From the NCBI GenBank assembly GCA_038227045.1, contig JBBRQD010000015.1, positions 13,762-77,761 on the forward strand: DNA of 64,000 bases, read 5' to 3'. The DNA comes from JANXLS01 sp038227045. Lineage in GTDB: Bacteria; Planctomycetota; SZUA-567; H5-PLA8. This document shows, piece by piece, positions 18,010 to 26,654 of this stretch (position 1 is its first letter; the number at the start of each line of letters is the position of its first letter). The position numbers and the translations under genes are program-made. The notes beneath the pieces were generated by a model. It saw only the letters and a program-made list of their open reading frames with translations, ran no database searches and was not told the DNA's origin.

Positions 18010-18864
18010 TTATTCTTTTTTCTCGGGCTTGATCAGCGACTTGAGATATTTCGACCAGACCGGCAGCACGTCATCCGGATCGGCTTCCTTTTGTAGGACT
18101 TCGACCGAAAGGTAACCTCGGAAATTGCCGGATTTCAACACGTCCACGACCTGATCCATCGGCACGAATCCTTCGCTCGGTTCGCACGGCAATAGTTTGG
18201 TTCGGTCGTCGTTGAATGCGCAATCGTGAATGTGAACGTGGCGGACGTGATCGCAGATCTGGTCGTAGGTGTCTTCGACGGATTCGAGTACGCGGATGGG
18301 GTGGAGGACGTCCCAGAGCACGCCGAGTTTTGTCGAGTAAACCTGGCTCAGGACTTCGGAGATGTACTTCGAATGGCTGAATGCGCCGTGCGTTTCGATG
18401 AGCAGCATCGAGCGCAGTTTTTCTTTTTCCGCGAATTCGGTGCATTCGTCGATGGCTTCGGCCACGTAATCGATGACACCGGTGGCTTCGAGGCCGGGCG
18501 GGATGTCGCCGCCGAACACGCGCAGGTACGGCGCGCCGATGGAGTCGGCCATGCGCAGCGCTTTTTTCACGTTGGCGATCGTTTTTTGGCGGTCGACGAT
18601 ATCGGCGCTGGAAAATGAATAAGAGGTGGCGATGCAGGAGACGGCGAGATGCGCCGCGTCGAATTGTTTGCGGACTTCGTTGATGTATTCCGGCGGGCTG
18701 TCGATTTCGATGCCGTGCAGATGACCTTTGCCGACGCGCAATTCGACGCCGTCGTAGCCGTATGTCTGCATGCCGTCGACGATGGCGGCCACCGTCCACT
18801 CGGGGCAGACCCAGGTTGTGAAACTCAGCTTCAAATTGTGTGTAGTCGCGTAAGCAATGGCCAT
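18010..18864 (-). CDS. Sugar phosphate isomerase/epimerase (AP endonuclease family 2 TIM barrel)
   Basis: 284 residues with a xylose-isomerase-like TIM barrel. Visible metal-ligand-bearing strands include MLLIETHGAFSH, LGVLWDVLHPIR, VRHVHIHDCAFND and GYLSVEVLQKE, where Glu, Asp and His residues line up as in sugar phosphate isomerases/epimerases. Substrate unknown. An upstream TTG at 18909 is in frame, but the ATG at 18864 fits the family N-terminus better and has GGAAA upstream. Confidence 0.82.
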   Translation of the reverse strand: MAIAYATTHNLKLSFTTWVCPEWTVAAIVDGMQTYGYDGVELRVGKGHLHGIEIDSPPEYINEVRKQFDAAHLAVSCIATSYSFSSADIVDRQKTIANVKKALRMADSIGAPYLRVFGGDIPPGLEATGVIDYVAEAIDECTEFAEKEKLRSMLLIETHGAFSHSKYISEVLSQVYSTKLGVLWDVLHPIRVLESVEDTYDQICDHVRHVHIHDCAFNDDRTKLLPCEPSEGFVPMDQVVDVLKSGNFRGYLSVEVLQKEADPDDVLPVWSKYLKSLIKPEKKE

Positions 18865-19120
18865 AACAGCGGTTTCCGTTTCCTTCAAAAACCGGATTCG
18901 ATCCGGCAAACAACGACACTCCCCCCACGGGATATCTCGTGCCCCACGTGGGACGCGCGACTGACTCTCTTTCTATTTCGAACGAAAGAAGGTCGAAAGA
19001 TAATAGTGATCGACTCCCGTCGCGTCAAGAGAATCCTTTGCCGGATTGAAGGAAGTTTTTTGAATCGTGTGTATAATACGCAGCAGACAAAACGAATCGG
19101 CCGCGGCTCGAAGCGTCTGA

Positions 19121-20092
19121 GTGACGAAAATAAATGAGGCGTTAATAGTGATCGCCAATTCTCTGGACGAAAAAATTCAATCCGCCATCGCCCTGCTGAA
19201 ATCCGGCGAGCTCGTCGCCTTTCCCACCGAGACCGTGTACGGGCTGGGTGCGGACGCGTCCAACCCCGGAGCAGTCGTGAAAATCTTCGAGATCAAAGGC
19301 CGGCCGCGCAATCATCCGTTGATTGTGCACCTTGCCGACGCTGAAAACATCCGGGAATGGGCGCGCGAAATTCCCGGCGAAGCGTGGGCGCTCGCGGAAA
19401 AATTCTGGCCGGGTCCGTTGACGCTGATCTTAAAACGCAGCCCCCGGGCGCTCGACGCGGTGACGGGCGGATTCGACACCGTGGGCCTGCGCGTGCCCGC
19501 GCATCCCGTGGCGCTCGCGCTGCTGCACGGTTTCGGCGGAGGCGTCGCGGCTCCATCGGCCAACCGCTTCGGCGCCGTCAGCCCCACCACCGCGGCACAC
19601 GTGCGCGCGGAATTCGGCGATGCCGTGCCAACGGTTCTCGACGGCGGCCCGTGCGGCGTCGGCGTTGAATCGACAATCGTCGATTTGAGTTCGGGAACGC
19701 CGTCGCTGCTGCGTCCGGGCGGCGTGACGCGCGAAGAATTGGAGCGCGTGCTGCACGCGTCCGTTCCATTAAATCAGAGCGGAAAGGTGCGCAGCCCCGG
19801 TCAACTGGAATCGCACTACGCGCCGCGCGCCGAAGTGATGCTGGCCAGCCGTTCAGAAACGCGCGAACGCGAAACTGCCTTGCGCGCAGCCGGAAAAAAG
19901 GTGATGCTGCTCGGCGAACACATCGACGAAAACGATTCGCAAGCTTTCGCACGAAGTCTCTACGCGGCTTTGCGCGAAGCGGACGCGCAGGGCGCGGACG
20001 TGTTGCTCGCGACGCTTCCCGACGAACGCGGTCTGGGACTCGCAATCGCGGATCGATTGCGAAAGGCGGCGGGGGCGAGGGCAGACAAGTAG
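19121..20092 (+). CDS. L-threonylcarbamoyladenylate synthase (Sua5 type)
   Basis: 323 residues, the long Sua5 form: an N-terminal YrdC domain (AFPTETVYGLGADA, KIFEIKGRPRNHPLIVHLAD, STIVDLSSGTPSLLRPGGVT) plus a C-terminal Sua5 domain (SPGQLESHYAPRAEVML onward). Makes threonylcarbamoyl-AMP from Thr, bicarbonate and ATP for the t6A37 modification of ANN-decoding tRNAs. The start is a GTG at 19121; another in-frame GTG at 19148 is possible. Stand-alone gene upstream of the kinase. The remaining t6A genes (tsaB, tsaD, tsaE) are not in this window. Confidence 0.9.
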   Translation: MTKINEALIVIANSLDEKIQSAIALLKSGELVAFPTETVYGLGADASNPGAVVKIFEIKGRPRNHPLIVHLADAENIREWAREIPGEAWALAEKFWPGPLTLILKRSPRALDAVTGGFDTVGLRVPAHPVALALLHGFGGGVAAPSANRFGAVSPTTAAHVRAEFGDAVPTVLDGGPCGVGVESTIVDLSSGTPSLLRPGGVTREELERVLHASVPLNQSGKVRSPGQLESHYAPRAEVMLASRSETRERETALRAAGKKVMLLGEHIDENDSQAFARSLYAALREADAQGADVLLATLPDERGLGLAIADRLRKAAGARADK

Positions 20093-20216
20093 ACCGGGAG
20101 AAATAATCACCCGACAGCCACTTTTTGATTCTCGGCACACTGCGGTATATACTGTGAAAAGTGGTTGGGCCGTCCCGGCCACTTTTTCATCCGCCGGAAC
20201 TTTTGAAATCATCCCA

Positions 20217-21461
20217 ATGCCGCTCGAACCCGAACAACTTTTACAGCGAGCCGTCGAAGCAGGCGCTCTGGACCAGCAGAAAGGCCAGGCGGCTGTTGCT
20301 GTGTATACGCGTCTGTTGGAGATGGGCGCTGAATTCAGTTTCGGCGATTTCCTGGTCGAGCGCGGATTGCTTGCGCGCATGGCGGTGGAGGCATTTGAAG
20401 CCGACAGCGGCCAAACATTTTCCGCCATCGATACGTTGGGTGACTACCAGCTCATTGAACTCCTTGGCGAAGGGGAGAGCGGTGCGGTTTTCAAAGCCGT
20501 GCAGAAAATGCTCAATCGCGAAGTCGCCGTCAAAGTGCTCAACACCGAACTCGCGCAGGACGCCGCGACGGTCGAACGGTTTCTGCGCGAAGCCCGAGCC
20601 GTGGCGAAGCTGAGCCATCCCAACGTCGTCCACGGTTACAGCGCCGGGACTGAACAGGGACTGCATTATTTCGCAATGGAACTGCTGGACGGCGGCTCGG
20701 CCAGCGACCTGATGGAGCAGGCCGGGGGACGCTTGAGCGAAATGCGCGCGCTTGAAATCGCCGGACAGGCGGCCGAAGGCCTGAAGGCCGCGCACGCGCA
20801 CGGTATTTTGCACCGCGACGTGAAGCCCGACAACATTCTGCTGTCGAGCGAAGGCGTCGCGAAATTGACCGATCTCGGCATCGCGCAGGTCGCTCATGCG
20901 GCGGCGGATGGCGGAACGTTTTGGGGCAGTCCGCCCTATGTCGCGCCGGAAACAGTGCGCGGCGGAGACGCCAACGATCCGCGCAGCGACATCTACAGCC
21001 TGGGCGCAACGCTCTTCGAACTGCTGATCGGCTCGCCGCCGTTTTTGAACGACGATCCCGCGGAGATTCTGCGCATGCACCTGAACGTCGAACCGCTCGA
21101 CGTCAGGCAACTGCGTCCGGAGCTGAGCGCGAGAACCGCCACGCTGATCAAGCTGATGCTGGCCAAAGAGCCGACCGAACGCGCGCACAATGCGGATGTG
21201 GTCGCCCGGGCGATCCAGAAAATCATTCAGGAATTACAGTACACTGTGGCATCGGGGCCGACGCCCACGGCTCCCCACCCGCCGGTTCAGCCCTTTGTTC
21301 CGCAAAAGAAACGGCTTCTCAAACCGGCGCTCGCGCGTTTGGGCAGGCCGCTGCTAAGACCCGTCACCCCAAAAATTCCGAGCCCGAAAAGGCCCGGAAC
21401 AGCGAAAACCGGCGTGCCTCCGCCGCGCGCTTTCCCTGTCCGCGGCCGCCGCCCGAAGTGA
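20217..21461 (+). CDS. Ser/Thr protein kinase (Hanks type) with an MshEN-like N-terminal region
   Basis: 414 residues. The kinase domain spans about residues 77-345: LLGEGESGAVFKA Gly-loop, VAVK lysine near 105, catalytic HRDVKPDN near 199, DLG in place of DFG, SPPYVAPE, and SDIYSLGATLFELL. No membrane segment is evident; the C-terminal about 70 residues are Pro/Lys/Arg-rich. Residues 1-70 (LLQRAVEAGALDQQ ... FGDFLVERGLLARMAVEAF) resemble the repeated pattern of MshEN/GspE-N domains. The ATG at 20217 is preferred over an upstream in-frame start. A zinc-ribbon protein gene follows. Confidence 0.9.
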   Translation: MPLEPEQLLQRAVEAGALDQQKGQAAVAVYTRLLEMGAEFSFGDFLVERGLLARMAVEAFEADSGQTFSAIDTLGDYQLIELLGEGESGAVFKAVQKMLNREVAVKVLNTELAQDAATVERFLREARAVAKLSHPNVVHGYSAGTEQGLHYFAMELLDGGSASDLMEQAGGRLSEMRALEIAGQAAEGLKAAHAHGILHRDVKPDNILLSSEGVAKLTDLGIAQVAHAAADGGTFWGSPPYVAPETVRGGDANDPRSDIYSLGATLFELLIGSPPFLNDDPAEILRMHLNVEPLDVRQLRPELSARTATLIKLMLAKEPTERAHNADVVARAIQKIIQELQYTVASGPTPTAPHPPVQPFVPQKKRLLKPALARLGRPLLRPVTPKIPSPKRPGTAKTGVPPPRAFPVRGRRPK

Positions 21462-21656
21462 AAGTGTGGACCACGCGTTTTCATCTGCGTCCATTCGCGT
21501 TTGATTTGGGCGTTGAATTCATCCGACAAAGCTTGACGCCCAGTCTAATTTCGTGGATAAGCGGTCTGCTTTACCGGCCAATAATCAACAGAATGGGTGC
21601 GGCGCGTCGATTTTCCCTTTCAATCGACCCATCGTATCGGAGGCGTTTCGCACATT

Positions 21657-22262
21657 ATGATTTGCAAACAGTGTCACGCGGAAAATCCTGAAGGCGCTGA
21701 AAAGTGCGCAAAATGCGGAGCGTCGCTGAGCGCCGAAACGGCTCGGAGTGAAGACGAATTTGAACTTCAGCCCGAAGCGCATAAAGCCCCCGAACGACAA
21801 ACGCTGCAAGGCCCCGCGACAATCGACTTGGATAAGTTGGGTGAAGAGGAAGACGATAAAGAAGAGTCGGAGAAATCGGGAAAAAAGCCCAAGAAAAAAA
21901 TTCCCGAGCGGCCCAAGGATTACAAACGCGAATCGCAGATTCTCATGGCGGTGATGGCAGCGTTGATGATACTGCCGGTTGCTTTTTGCTTCGGCGATTA
22001 TTGCGGTCATGGATTTCCAAACATCGTCGGTCTTATTTTTGGCGGGCTGGCTCTGCTGGAAGCCATGAAAGTAGACGAGCTCTACACAGCGGGCGATTAC
22101 GAAGGCGCGGACAAGGCTGCACACGACGCGCACAAATACATCAAAATCGGGGTGATTGCCGCGATCGTCTCATTAGTGATTGTGGTTGGAATTCAAGTTG
22201 CCATGCTGGTATTGAAAAAAATGTCGAACGTCATCTCGCCGAATACGACCGTTCCGGAATAA
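21657..22262 (+). CDS. Zinc-ribbon plus CD225/dispanin-like membrane protein
   Basis: 201 residues. The N-terminal zinc ribbon has CKQC and CAKC pairs (residues 3-20); then an acidic/Lys-rich disordered stretch; then two to three membrane segments. The block MKVDELYTAGDYEGADKAAHDAHKY followed by a hydrophobic helix is the signature of CD225/dispanin-type proteins (double-TM, cytosolic loop). Function of bacterial members unknown. The ATG at 21657 follows GGAGG; 20 further upstream codons look untranslated. Downstream of the Ser/Thr kinase by 195 bases, converging on panB 3 bases away. Confidence 0.7.
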   Translation: MICKQCHAENPEGAEKCAKCGASLSAETARSEDEFELQPEAHKAPERQTLQGPATIDLDKLGEEEDDKEESEKSGKKPKKKIPERPKDYKRESQILMAVMAALMILPVAFCFGDYCGHGFPNIVGLIFGGLALLEAMKVDELYTAGDYEGADKAAHDAHKYIKIGVIAAIVSLVIVVGIQVAMLVLKKMSNVISPNTTVPE

Positions 22263-22265
22263 CGT

Positions 22266-23048
22266 TCACACGGGGAACTTCCCCGTCCGCACATCGTCGA
22301 TATACGTCTTCGCCGCCTCGCGCATCGTGTCTGCCAGCGTGGCGAAACGCTTGGCGTGCTTCGGAACGAAGTCTTCGTACAACCCGAAGACATCGTGAAA
22401 CACCTGCACTTGGCCGGAGCAGTGCGGGCCGGCGCCGATGCCGATGGTCGGAATGTTTACGGCTTTCGTGATGCGTTCTGCGAGCTCCGCCGGAACCAAT
22501 TCCAGCACGATGGCGAACGCGCCGGCCGCTTCGAGCGCCTGTGCGTCGGCCAGCATGCGGTCCTGCGCCTCGTCGCTTTTGCCCTGAACTCGATAGCCGC
22601 CGAGCTGATGAATCGACTGTGGCGTCAGCCCCAAATGTCCCATGACGGGAATGCCCGCGCCGGTGAATTCCTGCACCACCGGCGTCATGCGCGACCCGCC
22701 TTCGATCTTGACGGCTTGCGCGCCGCCTTCCGCAAGCGCGCGTGCGGCACTGCGCAGGCTCCCCGGCAAATCGTTTGGCGAATACGTCGCGAAGGGCAGA
22801 TCGACGACGATCATCGCATTGGACGATCCGCGCGCAACGGCCGCGCAATGCAGGATCATCATGTCCAGCGTGACAGGCAGCGTGCTGTTGTGGCCATGAA
22901 CAACCATGCCCAGCGAATCGCCGACGAGCAGCATCGGCGCGCCGGCCGAATCGAGAATCTTCGCCGACGTGTAATCGTAGCACGTCAGCACGGCGATCGG
23001 CACGCCGTCCTGTTTCAGCTTCATGATATCGCGAAGGGTGATGCGCAT
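22266..23048 (-). CDS. panB: 3-methyl-2-oxobutanoate hydroxymethyltransferase
   Basis: First enzyme of pantothenate (vitamin B5, CoA precursor) synthesis: transfers a hydroxymethyl group from 5,10-methylene-tetrahydrofolate to alpha-ketoisovalerate, giving ketopantoate. 260 residues, the normal length. Motifs: VLTCYDYTSAKI, LLVGDSLGMVVHGHNSTLPVTLDMM (metal and substrate site), PVMGHLGLTPQSIHQLGGYRVQGK, ELVPAELAERIT and IGIGAGPHCSGQVQVFHD. The ATG at 23048 has AGGAG upstream; a longer frame to 23102 lacks support. panC and panD are not adjacent. Confidence 0.95.
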   Translation of the reverse strand: MRITLRDIMKLKQDGVPIAVLTCYDYTSAKILDSAGAPMLLVGDSLGMVVHGHNSTLPVTLDMMILHCAAVARGSSNAMIVVDLPFATYSPNDLPGSLRSAARALAEGGAQAVKIEGGSRMTPVVQEFTGAGIPVMGHLGLTPQSIHQLGGYRVQGKSDEAQDRMLADAQALEAAGAFAIVLELVPAELAERITKAVNIPTIGIGAGPHCSGQVQVFHDVFGLYEDFVPKHAKRFATLADTMREAAKTYIDDVRTGKFPV

Positions 23049-23232
23049 GGCGTCTCCTGGTGCGGCGGCTTCATTGTAACCCGTTCGTGCGAACTGGCAC
23101 ATTTTTTTTACCGCGAAAGGACGCTGGAGGAGCGCATAGGAAAGGGATGAGGAGCAAGGGAAAGAAAAAAATCTCGACTGCCAGTCTCCCTGGGATTATA
23201 AGAATCCAGGCTTTCTTAAGTGAGGATCGACG

Positions 23233-23922
23233 ATGCCCGAGAAGATCGAAGCCGTAGTACTGCTCAGCGGCGGATTGGACTCCGCCACTGCGCTGGCGAT
23301 TGCCAAAAGCGAGGGCTTTGACGTTCACGCGTTAAGTTTCCGCTACGGTCAGCGGCACGCGGTGGAACTGAATTGCGCCCAGAAAATCGCGGCTCAACAA
23401 AATGTTTTGCAGCACGTGATCGTGGACATCGACATGCGCGCGTTCGGCGGATCGGCGTTGACGGCGGACATCGAAGTGCCGAAGAATCGCGCGCCGGGTG
23501 ACATGGCGCATGGCATTCCGATCACTTACGTTCCCGCGCGGAACACGATTTTTCTCTCATTTGCGCTGGCCTGTGCGGAAGTGCTGGGCAGCACCGATAT
23601 CTTCATCGGCGTCAACGCGCTGGACTACAGCGGCTATCCGGATTGCCGGCCGGAGTATATCAAGGCGTACGAACGCATGGCCAATCTGGCGACGAAAGCC
23701 GGTGTCGAAGGCCGCCAGCTCAAAATTCACACGCCGTTGATCTCCTGGACCAAAGCGCAAATCATCTCGCGCGGACTGGATCTCGGTGTGGATTTTTCGC
23801 AAACCAGTTCCTGCTACGACCCCGCGCCCGATGGCACCGCGTGCGGTAAATGCGACTCCTGCCAGTTGCGCCTGAAAGGCTTCCGCGAAGCCGGAGTACG
23901 CGATCCAATTCAGTACGTCTAA
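23233..23922 (+). CDS. queC: 7-cyano-7-deazaguanine synthase
   Basis: Converts 7-carboxy-7-deazaguanine to preQ0 with ATP and ammonia in queuosine biosynthesis. 229 residues. N-terminal PP-loop LLSGGLDSATALAIAK, FRYGQRHAVELNCA, VPARNTIFLSFALACAEVLG, DYSGYPDCRPEYIKAYE, and the C-terminal zinc site CYDPAPDGTACGKCDSCQLR with four Cys. GAGG precedes the ATG. Divergent from panB. The 184-base upstream gap contains a decayed GACTGCCAGTC palindrome (23176-23186); I see no convincing preQ1 riboswitch. Other que genes are not in the window. Confidence 0.95.
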   Translation: MPEKIEAVVLLSGGLDSATALAIAKSEGFDVHALSFRYGQRHAVELNCAQKIAAQQNVLQHVIVDIDMRAFGGSALTADIEVPKNRAPGDMAHGIPITYVPARNTIFLSFALACAEVLGSTDIFIGVNALDYSGYPDCRPEYIKAYERMANLATKAGVEGRQLKIHTPLISWTKAQIISRGLDLGVDFSQTSSCYDPAPDGTACGKCDSCQLRLKGFREAGVRDPIQYV

Positions 23923-24143
23923 ATTCCACCGTCTCAAAAGACCTTGTTCTTCGAATCGAATCGTGCATTTTCTTTGCTGCACTCGTGACGCGTCCGGGTC
24001 TTTCCTATGATCGCGATGTTCAAGAGCCATAATATATTCCTTTAAGAAATTGCGCAGGCAATCGGAGTCGGGTAAATTAAGTTTAGAAGCACGACGTGCA
24101 CTGTTCGTCTAGCGCACCGATTGCAAAGGGAGAAGTTATCGAC

Positions 24144-24797
24144 ATGGGCAAGCCATTAAGTTGGAAATGGAGAATAACTATAACGACGATCGTTCTGTCG
24201 TTTGTTTTGTTGGGCTGGATTTTCACCGATAGTTGCCACACATGGGTCCTGGGCAAGATCGACCAGCAGTTGGCGGCCATGCCCGATAGCGAGCGCCGGG
24301 ACAGTGATTTGGCGGGATGGTTCCTGTTTTGGGCCGCGTTTAAGGGCAACCTGTGCACCGATTACAAATCCGCCAGCAGCATGTACAAGGATTTTTGCGG
24401 GCTGCCGAAGGATTACAATAGTAGGGCTTTTGATTTCGTGTTGTCGCCCGCGTTCAAGAGAATGGATGCCAAGAACGGCTTCGTGGGAAAATGTTCGCCC
24501 GACGGTTTGACTGGTTGGGGGCCGTTGCATCCCGACGCCCCCGATGCATATTACAATTACATTTGCATGATCGAGTCGAACGAAGTCGGCGCAACCACGG
24601 GGCGCGAGGCATTGGTGTATTACATTCTATTTTACGACTGGCACATGAAGGCTTCGAAGGATCACAAGCCGCATCCGAAATTCCTGAAATACTGGGAAAA
24701 AATTCGCCAAAAAACACTCAACAGCCGGGTCGGATTCAGCGACATCCCTAATTTCGATTACATGGCCAAAAAAGCCACGCCGTGGAAAGAACCTTAA
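24144..24797 (+). CDS. Single-TM protein of unknown function
   Basis: 217 residues. One membrane segment near the N-terminus (WRITITTIVLSFVLLGWIF, about 9-27), then a soluble, aromatic-rich domain presumably in the periplasm. It contains several Cys (DSCHTW, NLCTDY, DFCGL, GKCSPD), which could form disulfides. No family recognised. The ATG at 24144 follows GGGAGAAG. It converges on the DJ-1 gene with a 5-base gap. Confidence 0.6.
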   Translation: MGKPLSWKWRITITTIVLSFVLLGWIFTDSCHTWVLGKIDQQLAAMPDSERRDSDLAGWFLFWAAFKGNLCTDYKSASSMYKDFCGLPKDYNSRAFDFVLSPAFKRMDAKNGFVGKCSPDGLTGWGPLHPDAPDAYYNYICMIESNEVGATTGREALVYYILFYDWHMKASKDHKPHPKFLKYWEKIRQKTLNSRVGFSDIPNFDYMAKKATPWKEP

Positions 24798-24802
24798 ATT
24801 GT

Positions 24803-25324
24803 TCAATTTAACGCGTTCAACACCGCGCTCATCATTGCCGGCAAATCGTTTGGCGCCTGAGCCGTGATCATTTTTCCATCCACGACACAGCGCTCGTCAA
24901 GCCACTCGGCGCCGGCGTTGATCAAATCGTCTTTGATTGCGGGCACGCTGGTCACGCGCTTGCCTTTGACGATTTTCGCGCTGATCGGAACCCAGCCGGC
25001 ATGGCAGATGTACGCCACCACCGCGCCCGCGTTCCACACGGCTGCAACGAGATCGTTGCAGCCTCTGTAGCGGCGCAGTTTGTCCGGCGCAAAACCGCCG
25101 GGAACCACGAGGACTTTCACTTTTTTCGGATCGATTTCGGAAAAATCCGCGTCGGCCTTGACGGGATAACCTTCTTTCGACGTGTACGTCTCTCCCTTCT
25201 TAGGTGCGACGACCAGAACCTCGTAGCCAGCTTCGATGAGGCGCAATCGCGGGTAGTGCAATTCCAGATTTTCGTAAATGTTTTCGGCCAGAACGACGGC
25301 AAGACCTTTGGATTGCGTGGACAT
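24803..25324 (-). CDS. DJ-1/PfpI family protein
   Basis: 173 residues, the typical single-domain size. Family features: KGLAVVLAENIYENLELHYPRLRLIEAGYEV, KVLVVPGGFAPDKLRR, and the nucleophile elbow AYICHAGWVP with the conserved Cys followed by His, as in PfpI/YhbO-like proteins. The family includes proteases, glyoxalase III and deglycase-like activities, so the reaction cannot be assigned. AAGGAG precedes the ATG. A 77-nt hairpin element lies directly upstream, starting at 25341. Confidence 0.85.
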   Translation of the reverse strand: MSTQSKGLAVVLAENIYENLELHYPRLRLIEAGYEVLVVAPKKGETYTSKEGYPVKADADFSEIDPKKVKVLVVPGGFAPDKLRRYRGCNDLVAAVWNAGAVVAYICHAGWVPISAKIVKGKRVTSVPAIKDDLINAGAEWLDERCVVDGKMITAQAPNDLPAMMSAVLNALN

Positions 25325-25340
25325 GTCGTGCTCCTTTTCC

Positions 25341-25417
25341 AGAGCCGCGCACGTAAGTAAGCGGCTAAGACCATGTTGTCGTGCGAAATAAAACCGCTGA
25401 GTTGCGTGCGCGGCTCT
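25341..25417. repeat. 77-nt hairpin element, copy 1 of the AGAGCCGCGC family
   Basis: 24-base arms (25341-25364 and 25394-25417) pair with 3 mismatches around a 29-base loop. The 28 bases from 25339 (CCAGAGCCGCGCACGTAAGT...) are identical to those from 51775, and the 16 bases TTGCGTGCGCGGCTCT at 25402-25417 are identical to 51836-51851. It is therefore a genuine dispersed repeat, not a chance terminator. It lies between two minus-strand genes (methyltransferase and DJ-1). Confidence 0.85.
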
Positions 25418-25429
25418 AACGTGCGAATC

Positions 25430-26308
25430 CTATTTTTTTCGAGCCACTAAAATCTTCGTGCTTGGCCCGCGTGGGAAAAGGCGCGTGAGCAGCAGTTCGG
25501 GAAAATACATGGACGCGCCCATCGCGCCGCCCAGAAATTCGCCGATGCCAATGTGCTTGCCTGCCTTATAGGGCATTTTAGTCAACGACCAACTCGTTTT
25601 AAAGGCCAGTTTGCCGAGCCCGGAAAGATCTGTCGGGGAATTCATCAGCACGAACAGGGGCCGGATGGAGACGATGTCGAAGCCGCGCGCTTTCAATGCT
25701 TCCGTGTATGTGTAAAGCGTTCTGCGGCGCACATGACCGACCGCGTTTTCGACGCTTTGGCATTTGTCAAAAATGACCGTGTGGCCGCCGGGCTTCAAGG
25801 CGGACGCGATATTGTCCAACGCGCCGTTCCATCCCGCGTCATCCACGAGATGAAACAACACGTCGAAGGCCGTTGCTAGATCGAATCCACCCGATGAGGT
25901 TCCCAGCGCCAGCGGCTGGGCGACGTCGGCTTTTTCGAAGCGCCATCCGGCGGTCTCCGAGCCGGAGTCCGGAAAGCGTTCTCGCGCGGCTTTCACGGCA
26001 ATGTCCGTGATATCGAACCCGCTGACATGCGCGGCGCCCAACGAGCGCCAAAGGTCGAGGTAAAAGCCTGTGCCGAACCCCAATTCGAGAATTCGCGAAT
26101 TTTGAATTGAAATGCCGGAGGCACGTAATGTTCGCAGGAGCACGGCACGCCGAACCCGGTACGCCCAGCGGTTAAAGGCCAGGCCCACCCCCGCGTGACC
26201 CACGCCGGAAAGCGAGAAATCTTTCTCGAGCCGTTGGTTCCAATAGCGGTCATTTTCGTAGATTGGACGCTTCTCTGTGCTGGACGAAGTGCGTTCGGCT
26301 GAGGACAT
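25430..26308 (-). CDS. Class I SAM-dependent methyltransferase
   Basis: 292 residues. Motif I ILELGFGTGFYLDLW, motif II region VSGFDITDIAVKAA, and a post-I/III pattern GFDLATAFDVLFHLVDD and ALKPGGHTVIFDK define a class I methyltransferase, of the ubiquinone/UbiE-like or natural-product small-molecule type. An N-terminal extension (about 50 residues) precedes the fold, and the C-terminus has a hydrophobic stretch (FLGGAMGASMYFPELLLTRLF). The ATG at 26308 is chosen over a GTG 10 codons earlier. Substrate unknown. Confidence 0.8.
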   Translation of the reverse strand: MSSAERTSSSTEKRPIYENDRYWNQRLEKDFSLSGVGHAGVGLAFNRWAYRVRRAVLLRTLRASGISIQNSRILELGFGTGFYLDLWRSLGAAHVSGFDITDIAVKAARERFPDSGSETAGWRFEKADVAQPLALGTSSGGFDLATAFDVLFHLVDDAGWNGALDNIASALKPGGHTVIFDKCQSVENAVGHVRRRTLYTYTEALKARGFDIVSIRPLFVLMNSPTDLSGLGKLAFKTSWSLTKMPYKAGKHIGIGEFLGGAMGASMYFPELLLTRLFPRGPSTKILVARKK

Positions 26309-26654
26309 GATGCAGTGGCCGCCTATTCGTATTGACACTTTTCAGCATTAAAATCCGACATAATTCAGACTTACTATAAACCAATTGATCGGTTTTGACA
26401 CCAAAGAACGTCTGGAGAAAGCAGATTTGATCCTCGGCAAGGCCCGCGTTGAAGTCAAAAAGTTTTTTTATGATTGAACGCGAAGGCACTTGAGCATAAA
26501 ATAGGGCATCTTAGTGTTTTTGACGGATCCTAGTTTTTGCGCCCCGGTTCTACACGTGGGGTGGTGCCCGTTATTGCCGAATTCGAATATCACTTTTCTC
26601 GGACGCCCTTTCTTTTTTGTCCAACAAGGGGCTGAGTAGCGGAGACTGGAACAC
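26309..26654. other. Intergenic region (346 bases), divergent promoter space
   Basis: Lies between the methyltransferase gene (-) and the large secreted-protein gene (+). No RNA gene or strong hairpin is visible. A TTG-initiated 30-codon frame at 26385-26477 on the plus strand has a coding-like, charged composition (ERLEKADLILGKARVEVKKF), but no ribosome site; it could be a relic or chance. Promoters for both flanking genes presumably lie here but I cannot place them. Confidence 0.4.

Noticed and set aside
23103..23232. Possible preQ1 riboswitch upstream of queC
   Set aside because: I cannot find the expected compact pseudoknot and A-rich tail; only a short GACTGCCAGTC palindrome and a weak stem are present.
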